Positions 23,868 to 31,608 of a stretch of DNA of 40,764 nucleotides are shown piece after piece; the stretch's first letter is position 1, and the number at the start of each line of letters is the position of its first letter. The DNA is taken from assembly GCA_036382695.1 (NCBI GenBank), contig DASVHF010000072.1, forward strand, positions 1 to 40,764. The letters are read 5' to 3'. This DNA is from DASVHF01 sp036382695 (GTDB lineage Bacteria > Patescibacteriota > Microgenomatia > Woykebacterales > RBG-16-39-9b). The translations under genes and the position numbers were made by a program. Under the pieces are notes generated by a model. The model had not been told where the DNA came from and made no database searches. It saw nothing but the letters and a program-made list of their open reading frames with translations.

Positions 23868-24823
23868 TCATACTCCTCCTGCCGGCTCAGAGCAAAAATA
23901 CCGATGTCTGAGGGTGAAAAATTTTGAATGTTCTGGGCAATTTCTACCCTGGGATCTAACTGGAAGCCCAACTGCGCCTTCCAAGGAAATTCTACGAGAA
24001 TTTCGTTTATCTTCTCCAAATTTATCTGATCGTGATCAGCAAAAAGCCAAATTAGATCTGGTGGTTTTTCTTTCTCAAATTTTTTTATAGCTGCTTGCCA
24101 AGCGATAGGTAGAAGTTTTGGTTCACTAGCTCCAAGACCGACAGGTAAAATCTCGGAGACATGGCCATCATTCATAACAGTAAGCTCGCTTCTATCTGCC
24201 CCGACACGAAAAATTAGAACATCTTTCAAATTTTTATCCAATAAAATTTTAGCGGCGGTAAAAGATGTGGGAATAATTTTTTCGATTTTTACATCAATTT
24301 CATTCATAAGACGGTGAAGCAATTCCAGCTCAGAAGCATCTTTAAAGGCGGCAAAACATGAGAGCTGGATTTTTTCACCCTTCAATCCTAACGGATTGCT
24401 GACGCGGACCCCATCAATATCTGCACCGGCTATAGTCGAAAAAAAGACTTTCTTTTCCTCTGTATCTAAATCCTTGACAATTTGATGCAGCGCGTCTTCT
24501 GTTTCTTCTAAGGTAATAGGTTTTTTTGGATTGGGCCGAGCATACCTAGCGATGGTGGTGATAGTTCCTAAAGAGCCGCCTGAGATACCTAAAACCCCAG
24601 TTGTAGGGAAATCCGGAGCAATAGCTGCTAGAGAGTCCAAAGCTTCAAGAACTGTATCAAATACCTCCTCCCCCAATGAATATTTTTTTTTACCTACGCC
24701 AACAAGCTTAATCTGCGGACCTTCTTTTTGAAAGATTGCACATGCGATTTTTTCTAGGCCAATTTCAACAACTAGAAAATCCTTTCGTTTTGGTTTTCGG
24801 CCGAAAAATTTAAAGTTGGGCAT
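23864..24823 (-). CDS. PilM/FtsA-like actin-fold protein
   Basis: A 319-residue soluble protein with the layout of the PilM/FtsA/MreB superfamily: phosphate-1-like VVEIGLEKIACAIF (residues 18-31), a central domain with LEETEDALHQIVKDLDTEEKKVFFS, and a second actin-like half (VLIFRVGADRSELTVMNDG, ILPVGLGASEP). PilM normally recruits PilN/O/P below the inner membrane for type IV pili, and FtsA anchors FtsZ. No pilN/O/P or ftsZ is adjacent; instead it is the first gene before a baseplate-J-like membrane protein and mltG. It may act as the cytoplasmic base of that complex. The sequence is divergent, so whether it still binds ATP is unclear. Confidence 0.65.
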   Translation of the reverse strand: MPNFKFFGRKPKRKDFLVVEIGLEKIACAIFQKEGPQIKLVGVGKKKYSLGEEVFDTVLEALDSLAAIAPDFPTTGVLGISGGSLGTITTIARYARPNPKKPITLEETEDALHQIVKDLDTEEKKVFFSTIAGADIDGVRVSNPLGLKGEKIQLSCFAAFKDASELELLHRLMNEIDVKIEKIIPTSFTAAKILLDKNLKDVLIFRVGADRSELTVMNDGHVSEILPVGLGASEPKLLPIAWQAAIKKFEKEKPPDLIWLFADHDQINLEKINEILVEFPWKAQLGFQLDPRVEIAQNIQNFSPSDIGIFALSRQEEYE

Positions 24824-24851
24824 TGTAAAAAACGAAATTCCTACTAACTAT

Positions 24852-24889
24852 ATTATATCTCGCCAGAGAAACAATCGGCGAAATGTAAT
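24852..24889. repeat. Palindromic promoter element, copy B
   Basis: ATTATATCTCGCC (24852-24864) and GGCGAAATGTAAT (24877-24889), an imperfect inverted repeat. The first 23 bases match copy A (8625-8661) at 22 positions. On the minus strand it supplies TATAAT for the PilM-like gene, 28 nt before its ATG. Confidence 0.65.
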
Positions 24890-24909
24890 AGATCGCTTCG
24901 CGCTCTGCG
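24888..24909. repeat. Short palindrome of the CGCAG/GATCGC family
   Basis: AGATCGC TTC GCGCTCT hairpin followed by GCG; on the minus strand it reads CGCAGAGCGC...GCGATCTAT, matching the right half of the element at 28481-28521. It lies 30 bp after the alaS stop. Confidence 0.45.
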
Positions 24910-24938
24910 TTGCTGTACTTCTACGAAGACGATTATAC

Positions 24939-26834
24939 CTAATTATTAAGAATTGCTCTGATACGACGCTGTCCTGCCCCCAGTGCCTCTTCTTTAATAA
25001 TTTTGAATTTTCCTACCTGGGCTGTGTGTTCAACATGCGGCCCACCGCAAAACTCTTTAGAATAATTATCAATGGAATAAACCGATACCCTTTCGCCATA
25101 CTTTTCCTCAAACAAACCGATGGCGCCAGCCTTTTTACCTTCCTCCACGCTCATTATTTCTTTTTTCACCGGTAAATCTTCTTTGGTTTTTTGGTTAACA
25201 ACTTCCTCAACTCTTTTTATTTGCTCCTTAGTTAACTTTTCCCCGTAAGAAAAATCGAAGCGAATCCGCTCTGGAGTAATATTACTCCCTGTTTGATAGA
25301 CTTGGTTTCCCAGCTCGTCACGAAGAGCCTGATGAAGTAGGTGGGTCGCCGTATGACCACGAATCGTAACTTCTGTATGGTCAGCTAGACCACCGGCAAA
25401 TCTCTTTTCTTCTTTTTGTTTTGATGCTTGCCTATGTAAAGCAGTCATTGCATTAAATGTAGCTTCAGCTTCTTCTTTATTAAAATCTCCTTTGAGTATC
25501 GCATCGGCGGTTCCAAAAGTTTCTTCTTGTGGAATACCACGAGTAAATTTCAAGTCAGCTGAAACTGTTCCTATTGCCGCTGATGGGGTTGGACTTGACA
25601 TCGTAATCTCATGTTGTTGTTTTAAATCTTCCCATCTTACGGGTGATCCAGAGACGTTAGATGCTTTACTTTCAATAGTACCTCGAGGATCAGCTTGAGC
25701 CTTGCTAATCTCTTCCTGTTCTAATTTTTTTGTCACTGGGGAGTGTACCCTTGACAAATACTTTTTCTCTTCTTGAGAAATCTTATTATTTATAAGATCT
25801 TTTTTCTTTAACAACTCTGGGTACTCATCTTTATAGAAATTAATATAAGAATCTGTTATCCATGATGCAAAACTTCCTTCTATACCAATCTTCCTTGCTG
25901 AAGTAATAGATCTAGTTATTAATCTCACCAGAACAGAACCACGATCATTCGCGCTTATGGGCTCAACTCCATCCGCAATTAAGAATGTTGCCGCTCTCAG
26001 ATGATCTGCTATTATCCTCGCGTCTTTAAGGTTAAATTCTTCTGTTGCTTTATTCTTAATGCGCTTCATTGCTTCCTGAAAAAGCTCAGTATCGTAGACG
26101 TTATCTTTCCCTTGCAAAACGGCAGTAGTTCTCTCAATTCCCATACCGGTATCAACATTTTTTTGTTTCAGGGGAACGTAGGTACCATCTGCAGTTTTGT
26201 TAAATTCCATGAAAACATCATTCCAAATTTCCGCATATTTACCGCAAGTTTCGCCGGGGTGGCATTTCTCTCCATGCTCAACCCTACCAGTATCATAAAA
26301 CATTTCGGTATCTGGTCCACACGGACCCGCTTGGCCTACCGGCCCCCACCAATTATCTTTTTTCCCGAGCCTAAAAATTCGATTTTCAGCGATTCCCAAA
26401 TCTTTCCAAATTTGGATAGTCTCTTCATCTTCTCCTACCCCGGGAATTTCTGGATCACTACCAAAAACCGTCACGTAAATTCTTTTTGGATCTAACTTCA
26501 ACTCTTGAGTGAGAAATTCAAATGACCACTCTATTGCTTCTTTCTTCCAATAATCTCCAAGCGACCAGTTACCGAGCATCTCAAAAAAAGTATTGTGCCA
26601 GGGATCTCCGACATCATCAATGTCGTCCGTCCGCATACTTTTCTGTACGTTAGCCAACCTTCTCCCAGCTGGATGAGGCTCACCTAGCAGATGTGGGACG
26701 AGAGGGTGCATACCGGCAGTTGTGAAGAGAACTGTTGGGTCGTGTTCGGGAATCAAAGAAGCGCTTGGTATAATCGCATGTCCTTTTTTCTCAAAAAATT
26801 CTAGGTATTTTTTCCTAAGTTCCTTTGCTGTCAT
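24939..26834 (-). CDS. alaS: Alanyl-tRNA synthetase, short form
   Basis: A 631-residue class II synthetase that charges tRNA-Ala. The catalytic core (TAGMHPLVPHLLGEPHPAGRRL, NTFFEMLGNWSLGDYWK, GPCGPDTEMFYD) and the editing-domain zinc site (HTATH and CGGPH) are present. The C-Ala/DHHA1 dimer domain is missing; typical bacterial AlaRS is about 870 residues, but short forms occur in this group. Residues about 355-470 are unusual: the normally conserved LYDTYGFP segment before the editing domain is not recognisable and a Ser/Pro/Lys-rich stretch (SSPTPSAAIGTVSADL) stands there, in frame. The promoter TTGAAA-17-TATAAT ends 8 nt before the ATG, and GGAGG lies in between. Confidence 0.93.
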   Translation of the reverse strand: MTAKELRKKYLEFFEKKGHAIIPSASLIPEHDPTVLFTTAGMHPLVPHLLGEPHPAGRRLANVQKSMRTDDIDDVGDPWHNTFFEMLGNWSLGDYWKKEAIEWSFEFLTQELKLDPKRIYVTVFGSDPEIPGVGEDEETIQIWKDLGIAENRIFRLGKKDNWWGPVGQAGPCGPDTEMFYDTGRVEHGEKCHPGETCGKYAEIWNDVFMEFNKTADGTYVPLKQKNVDTGMGIERTTAVLQGKDNVYDTELFQEAMKRIKNKATEEFNLKDARIIADHLRAATFLIADGVEPISANDRGSVLVRLITRSITSARKIGIEGSFASWITDSYINFYKDEYPELLKKKDLINNKISQEEKKYLSRVHSPVTKKLEQEEISKAQADPRGTIESKASNVSGSPVRWEDLKQQHEITMSSPTPSAAIGTVSADLKFTRGIPQEETFGTADAILKGDFNKEEAEATFNAMTALHRQASKQKEEKRFAGGLADHTEVTIRGHTATHLLHQALRDELGNQVYQTGSNITPERIRFDFSYGEKLTKEQIKRVEEVVNQKTKEDLPVKKEIMSVEEGKKAGAIGLFEEKYGERVSVYSIDNYSKEFCGGPHVEHTAQVGKFKIIKEEALGAGQRRIRAILNN

Positions 26835-26842
26835 AAACCTCC

Positions 26843-26871
26843 ATTATACGTACTAACTAGCCATTTTTCAA
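26843..26871 (-). promoter_or_regulatory. Promoter of alaS
   Basis: Minus strand: TTGAAA (26866-26871), 17 bp, TATAAT (26843-26848), then GGAGGTTT and the ATG. The usual start of transcription would fall after the GGAGG. Confidence 0.7.
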
Positions 26872-26915
26872 TTCAAACGCTACTACAAGAACTGCAGGGC
26901 AAATGGGGAAATAGT

Positions 26916-27200
26916 CTACTTGGGTTTCTTCTGGAAAAATCTGCGGGGCTCTCCTGAAGCAGTGGCTTTCGCTTTTTGTTCCGGATCGGATGTTTCTAAG
27001 TCTTCAATGTCGTAATCTTCTATACCCAGCTCTCCGGCTAGAGCAGCGTCGATTTTTTTTCGAGCGGTTTTTACAAGTTCTTTTCCACCTTCACTGTTGA
27101 GAAACCAAACCAATCCCACACCAAGCAGTAGGCCAAAGAAAAGGCCTTTATAAAAATGGCTTTCGTGTTCATTACTGGGATGATGATTGAGTTTCTCCAT
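26916..27200 (-). CDS. YtxH-like small membrane protein
   Basis: A 94-residue protein with a hydrophilic N-terminus (His/Asn/Ser-rich), one membrane helix (about residues 19-34, GLFFGLLLGVGLVWFL) and a charged cytoplasmic-type tail (VKTARKKIDAALAGEL...) like the YtxH/gas-vesicle-GvpP group. It overlaps the previous gene by 29 bp; the AAGGAACC ribosome site lies inside that gene. With its neighbour it makes the DUF948/YtxH pair seen in Gram-positive bacteria. Function unknown; possibly envelope stress. Confidence 0.6.
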   Translation of the reverse strand: MEKLNHHPSNEHESHFYKGLFFGLLLGVGLVWFLNSEGGKELVKTARKKIDAALAGELGIEDYDIEDLETSDPEQKAKATASGEPRRFFQKKPK

Positions 27201-27468
27201 GAGACGGTTCCTTTTTTTCTTTTCGGAAGTTTTGCACTACTTCCAGTGCCTCTTTCACTAAACCCAATACTCCAAACAAAGAGCTTGCTGGACGGGCAAT
27301 TTTTTCATCAAGAATTTCTATGATGGAGTCTACGTGATCTAAAATGTTGTTGAAACGACGGAGAGTAATCCTAGCCTCATGCAAAACTAGAATTAGATAG
27401 ATACCAACAGCTATCAACACTATTGCTACCAAGATAATAATTATCAAGAAAAAAGTTGTAGTGTCCAT
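27172..27468 (-). CDS. DUF948-like small membrane protein
   Basis: A 98-residue protein with an N-terminal membrane helix (about residues 5-29) and an amphipathic, probably coiled-coil tail (ARITLRRFNNILDHVDSIIEILDEKI). This resembles DUF948 proteins, which often precede YtxH genes, as here. It has its own promoter (TTGCCA-17-TATTCT) and an AAAGG ribosome site. Role unknown. Confidence 0.6.
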   Translation of the reverse strand: MDTTTFFLIIIILVAIVLIAVGIYLILVLHEARITLRRFNNILDHVDSIIEILDEKIARPASSLFGVLGLVKEALEVVQNFRKEKKEPSHGETQSSSQ

Positions 27469-27495
27469 GGCAGCTCGCCTTTCTTAGGCAGGCAC

Positions 27496-27524
27496 AGAAT
27501 ATCAGGTATTGAGCTGTTTGGCAA
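27496..27524 (-). promoter_or_regulatory. Promoter of the DUF948/YtxH-like pair
   Basis: Minus strand: TTGCCA (27519-27524), 17 bp, TATTCT (27496-27501) with TGA just before it; a leader of about 20 nt containing AAAGGCGAG. Confidence 0.5.
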
Positions 27525-27551
27525 GAGAGTTTTTATGTCCTTACAGCCCTC

Positions 27552-28454
27552 CTAATCGTTGTGAGTAAACTCCCTCTCAACCCTTTCGCCTTCTTTACCT
27601 AAGACAAATTCTTTATCCCCAATTTTTACTAAAGTTGCTCCGGCATTCTCAGTAACTATTTTTATTCTTTCTCTTCCTTCAAAATTTTTACTACTACCAA
27701 CAAGCATCAATCCTTGAAAAACGGTCTTTCCATCGACAGCAACTTCCAAAAAGACCGATTTTGTGGGGACTTTTAGCTGAAGGTGGAGCACGTTTTTCTT
27801 TTCACTGGCACCAGCAATTGGTTTTTTTGGAGGCTCAACAATGATCGTCCTTGTCTTAGTATTGATTTTGCCAAAACGGTTGGCGCTAGTTATTGTCAAC
27901 TTATTTACGCCCTCTTTTAAGCTGACGGCCACCGAAAAGCTACCTCCGGGAGAGATTTGCACTTTTTCACCGTTAATTTTTAAAATGGCATCGCTCCAGG
28001 TTTTACCGACTACATTTACTTCAAGTGAAGAAATTTTTATATTGTCAGCAGGTTCTTGAATTTCAAGACGTGGAGCTGCGGTAAAAGAGCGGTATTGGAA
28101 AAAAAGGTATAAAACAACGGCAGCTACTAAACCCGCGATCAAAACAACAGTTACTGAAGCTGGCGTGAAGCGAAATCTAGGCTGTAGTTTATCGAGCCGT
28201 TTGACTACTGTCGTTTCTTTCCTCTCATCATACTCACGCCGGAAAAAAGCAAGAATCTTCCTCTGCTCAAGACCTAAATAAGCCACGTAGTTTTTAAGAA
28301 GGCCTTTGGTGTAAGTAGGGGATAATGTGTCCCAATTACCCTCTTCAAGTAGCTGCAAAATTTTTTTACGGATTTTGGTTTCTCTCTCTACTTGATCTAG
28401 GGTAAGTTTTTTCTTATTTCTGGATTCAATTAAAATCTCACCTACTGTCCTCAT
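27552..28454 (-). CDS. RodZ-like membrane protein with N-terminal helix-turn-helix
   Basis: A 300-residue protein. Residues 1-75 form the HTH_25/RodZ cytoplasmic domain (TVGEILIESRNKKKLTLDQVERETKIR ... YVAYLGL), then a basic linker, one membrane helix (about 98-120), an Ig-like domain (PRLEIQEPADNIKISSLEVNV...) and a C-terminal DUF4115-like domain. RodZ links MreB to the cell wall machinery and sets rod shape; no MreB is in the window. It is 69 bp downstream of ftsK on the same strand, with a palindromic repeat in the gap. Good match to the RodZ-like family; function as in RodZ is inferred. Confidence 0.8.
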   Translation of the reverse strand: MRTVGEILIESRNKKKLTLDQVERETKIRKKILQLLEEGNWDTLSPTYTKGLLKNYVAYLGLEQRKILAFFRREYDERKETTVVKRLDKLQPRFRFTPASVTVVLIAGLVAAVVLYLFFQYRSFTAAPRLEIQEPADNIKISSLEVNVVGKTWSDAILKINGEKVQISPGGSFSVAVSLKEGVNKLTITSANRFGKINTKTRTIIVEPPKKPIAGASEKKNVLHLQLKVPTKSVFLEVAVDGKTVFQGLMLVGSSKNFEGRERIKIVTENAGATLVKIGDKEFVLGKEGERVEREFTHND

Positions 28455-28480
28455 AGCAAATTATTCGTATCTATCAGGAT

Positions 28481-28521
28481 TTAGCCCACAAAAGTGGTCG
28501 CAGAGCGCTTCAGCGATCTAT
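28481..28521. repeat. Compound palindromic intergenic repeat, copy 3
   Basis: TTAGCCCAC AAAA GTGG (hairpin CCAC/GTGG) followed by TCGCAGAGCGCTTCAGCGATCT (hairpin AGAGCGCT/AGCGATCT). Same order of parts as at 37378-37417 and 789-845. It starts 3 bp outside the ftsK stop. Confidence 0.55.
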
Positions 28522-28523
28522 TT

Positions 28524-30614
28524 TTATTCGGACTCATTGGGATTACTTTCTCCTAAAATTCTTGCTGGGTCTTTTACCAAAACATCCCTTGGCTTACTAC
28601 CTTCAGCTGCACCAACAACTCCAGCGGTTTCTAGTTGGTCGATTAACCTTGCTGCTCGCGCGTACCCAATCCGCAACCGTCTTTGCAGTAAGGAAGCGCT
28701 CGCCCGATCATATTGGGTAATTACTTTGACGGCTTCCTCAAATAATTCATCCTCCCCATCGGTCCTACCCGCCATTCGGGTTACCGGCATGGCAGTTATC
28801 TCCTCGGTGTACTGAGGTTCGACACCTGATTTCTTTAGAAATTCGATAAGTTTATTAATCTCTGGCTCCGAAACAAACGCGCCTTGTATTCTCCGTGGCT
28901 TAGAAGCATCTGGAGGAACATAAAGCATATCCCCTCTACCAAGAAGTTTTTCAGCTCCTACTTGATCTATAATCACACGGGAATCCACTTGACTAGTTAC
29001 GTTGAAAGTCATCCGACAAGGAATGTTTGCTTTGATCAAACCAGTTATTACGTCAACACTCGGCCTTTGAGTAGCCAAAACCATGTGAATTCCAACAGCC
29101 CGAGACATTTGGGCAAGCCGTGTAATAGCATCCTCCACCTCAACTGGAGCAAAAAGCATAATATCGGCTAGTTCGTCAATGATGATGACGATATAAGGAA
29201 GGGCTTGAAAACCACTAATCTCATTATACATGTCTATATTCCTCGCGCCGACCTCGGCAAAAAGTTTGTAGCGCTTATTCATTTCCGAAATAGCCCAACG
29301 CAAGGCTGAGATCACTTTTTCAGCATCGTTTATCACTTCAGTTAGAAGGTGGGGGGTACCCTTCCAATTCGATAGCTCGACAATTTTGGGATCGACCAAA
29401 ATTAATTTAACTTCACTAGGTGTAGCCCGGAAAAGGAGAGTTGCAATAAAAGAGTTTATCGCCACACTTTTACCAGAACCTGTACTACCAGCCATTAAAA
29501 TATGGGGCATTCTCCCCAAATCATCGATCACCGGTTGGCCAGAAACATCTAGCCCAAGCGCCAAACCCAATTTCGATTTTGCCTTTTGTATCCCCTGCGA
29601 AGCAAGAATCGATTTGAGGGGTACTATTTCAGGAGTAATATTTGGCACCTCAATTCCCACAAGTGATTTCCCAGGAATCGGTGCCTCGATCCTTACTGTT
29701 CCGGTCGAAGCAGCTAGCGCAAGGGCTATATCGTTGGCAAGTGAGGTGATCTTGGTTAGTTTCGTTCCCAACGCTATTTCCAATGCATATTGGGTCACCG
29801 CTGGTCCCATGTTTACTTCTACCACTTTCGCCTGAATACCAAAAGATTCGAGAGTTTGCTCAATGGTAGCAGCATTTTGTTTTACATCACCACGAGCAGC
29901 TTTAGCTCCAATGCTATCAGTCAATATCTCCAGCGGCGGGTATTCCCACGCTTGATCTCCGGGCAAATTAGTTACCGGCTCGCTTGGTATAGCAGTAAGG
30001 GTTTCTTCTTTTTGAGCCCCCTTCTCACCTTCCATCCCCCTTGTGGCAAATAATGGTTCCTGTTTTTCTTTTTCCTTTTCTTCTCCACTTCTAGACCAAT
30101 GGTTCTTCAAATATGCAGATGCCGCCGATAAGAAACGTCCCGAAAACTCAAATGTAGCCTCCAAAGATGTATTAAAAAAGATCACAATTGAGACGAGAAT
30201 GAGTACAAGCAGGACAAAAATTGCCCCTGGTGTTGAAAGCAGACTAGAGAGCATATCGGCAATGAATCTACCGACGACGCCACCACGAGCCGAGGAGAAA
30301 ATTGCGCTAAGTGTTAGGGTCGAAAGTAAGAATATGTAAAAACCAGCTGTCGTGTTCGCGTTAATCAAAGTTGGACGTACTCTTAAAAGAAACAAGCCTG
30401 TAATAGCGAAGGCTATGATTAGTAATGGGCTTATAAAACCAAAAAGTTTAGATATTTGTTCGTAAATTAATTTAACTGGCTCAGAAACTCCAAGAAGAGA
30501 AAGTAGCAAAATCCCCGCTGCTAAGATAAAACTAAGACCAATAAGTGAACCAAAGCTTTTTCTTTTAAGACGAACCTTAAAAAAGTACTTTAGGTAATTT
30601 CTTCTCCTGGGCAT
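28524..30614 (-). CDS. ftsK: DNA translocase FtsK/SpoIIIE
   Basis: A 696-residue ATP-driven DNA pump that clears the chromosome from the division septum. Four membrane helices lie within the first 160 residues, followed by a short charged linker, the alpha/beta motor with Walker A MAGSTGSGKS (near residue 372-381) and Walker B IVIIIDELADIM, and a C-terminal winged-helix gamma domain (LFEEAVKVITQYDRASASLLQRRLRIGYARAARLID...) that reads KOPS-like signals. The linker is short compared with E. coli FtsK. Promoter TTGAAA-17-TATAAT ends 9 nt before the ATG, without a ribosome site. Confidence 0.96.
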   Translation of the reverse strand: MPRRRNYLKYFFKVRLKRKSFGSLIGLSFILAAGILLLSLLGVSEPVKLIYEQISKLFGFISPLLIIAFAITGLFLLRVRPTLINANTTAGFYIFLLSTLTLSAIFSSARGGVVGRFIADMLSSLLSTPGAIFVLLVLILVSIVIFFNTSLEATFEFSGRFLSAASAYLKNHWSRSGEEKEKEKQEPLFATRGMEGEKGAQKEETLTAIPSEPVTNLPGDQAWEYPPLEILTDSIGAKAARGDVKQNAATIEQTLESFGIQAKVVEVNMGPAVTQYALEIALGTKLTKITSLANDIALALAASTGTVRIEAPIPGKSLVGIEVPNITPEIVPLKSILASQGIQKAKSKLGLALGLDVSGQPVIDDLGRMPHILMAGSTGSGKSVAINSFIATLLFRATPSEVKLILVDPKIVELSNWKGTPHLLTEVINDAEKVISALRWAISEMNKRYKLFAEVGARNIDMYNEISGFQALPYIVIIIDELADIMLFAPVEVEDAITRLAQMSRAVGIHMVLATQRPSVDVITGLIKANIPCRMTFNVTSQVDSRVIIDQVGAEKLLGRGDMLYVPPDASKPRRIQGAFVSEPEINKLIEFLKKSGVEPQYTEEITAMPVTRMAGRTDGEDELFEEAVKVITQYDRASASLLQRRLRIGYARAARLIDQLETAGVVGAAEGSKPRDVLVKDPARILGESNPNESE

Positions 30615-30623
30615 GGTGAAATC

Positions 30624-30652
30624 ATTATACGCTCAATTACTCTAGGTTTCAA
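30624..30652 (-). promoter_or_regulatory. Promoter of ftsK (leaderless)
   Basis: Minus strand: TTGAAA (30647-30652), 17 bp, TATAAT (30624-30629), 9 nt (GATTTCACC) to the ATG. A further inverted repeat (TTTAACT/AGTTAAA around CACTAGTG, 30659-30683) lies upstream, after the EamA stop. Confidence 0.7.
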
Positions 30653-30678
30653 GCTAGGTTTAACTCACTAGTGATTAG

Positions 30679-31578
30679 TTAAAAATAAATAAAGTACAGG
30701 CCAATCCCCATCAGCAAAATTGCTGTTAGTTTAATGCCCAATACACCTTTTCCAAGCTCCTCTTTAAGTATCTTTGGAAACCATATCGAAAGAAAAACCG
30801 CAAATATAAGTGTGAATAGACTTTGAAACCCCCTCATAACACTAACCAAACTAACCGGCCCAGTGGCTATCGCCCAAAGACCGCTAAGCGATGCTATGTT
30901 AACGAGGACCACAGCCGATACTAATAACATCCAACCTATCGATTTAAGGCTTGAAAGACTTTTAATGAATCTATTTCTACTTTTGGCAAGGACCGCAACA
31001 ATCACCAGAGTTGGAAGAAATTCACCAAAACCAAGGTACACTGTTAAATCCCAAAAAGAATATTTGGTGTATAAAGATTTCAACGCCACTGCCTGAACCG
31101 CATAAATTAGGCTGGAAAAAATCATCCACCAAAAGGCTTCTCTTAACCGCAGTATTTTTTCTACTTTCTGAATAGAAATTAGAAAACCGCCAAGTAGGAT
31201 CAACAAAAAGGCCGCGTAGTACTTCGGCGTCAATGTTTCCCCCAAAAACAAAAAAGACAGTAGCAAGACAAGTGGTGGGGTGAATTGAAACAGCGGAATC
31301 ACTCTCGAGACCTCTTCCTTTGAAATAGCCTGAAAGAAAGCAAAAACTGCTGGCAACTGAATCGCACCGGCAAGCATTACTAATACGACAGGGGCCGGTC
31401 CTATCCATCTCAGACCATTAAATATGATGATAAGAATTGCAAGAATTAAAGCAAAGACACCGGTGAGTAAGGATAAAACAAAAGAATCAGGGAGATACTT
31501 TTCCCTTAAAAGCTTATCAATTATGTTATCGGCGCTCCACGCAGCTCGAGCTAGAAGTGAAAAGAAAACCCAATCCAT
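30679..31578 (-). CDS. EamA/DMT-family permease
   Basis: A 299-residue integral membrane protein with about ten hydrophobic helices in two EamA halves (for example YAAFLLILLGGFLISI at the end of the first half and LTAILLMGIGLYFIYF at the C-terminus; an E-rich loop FLGETLTPKYY in the first repeat). Drug/metabolite transporters export amino acids, sugars or other small molecules; the substrate cannot be read from the sequence. An extended -10 promoter (TGATATAAT) lies 9 nt before the ATG. It follows RNase J by 30 bp on the same strand. Confidence 0.82.
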   Translation of the reverse strand: MDWVFFSLLARAAWSADNIIDKLLREKYLPDSFVLSLLTGVFALILAILIIIFNGLRWIGPAPVVLVMLAGAIQLPAVFAFFQAISKEEVSRVIPLFQFTPPLVLLLSFLFLGETLTPKYYAAFLLILLGGFLISIQKVEKILRLREAFWWMIFSSLIYAVQAVALKSLYTKYSFWDLTVYLGFGEFLPTLVIVAVLAKSRNRFIKSLSSLKSIGWMLLVSAVVLVNIASLSGLWAIATGPVSLVSVMRGFQSLFTLIFAVFLSIWFPKILKEELGKGVLGIKLTAILLMGIGLYFIYF

Positions 31579-31587
31579 ATCGGGGAA

Positions 31588-31596
31588 ATTATATCA
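31588..31596 (-). promoter_or_regulatory. Extended -10 promoter of EamA gene
   Basis: Minus strand TGA followed by TATAAT (31588-31593), 9 nt to the ATG; no good -35. Confidence 0.5.
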
Positions 31597-31608
31597 GGTC
31601 GGTGAATT

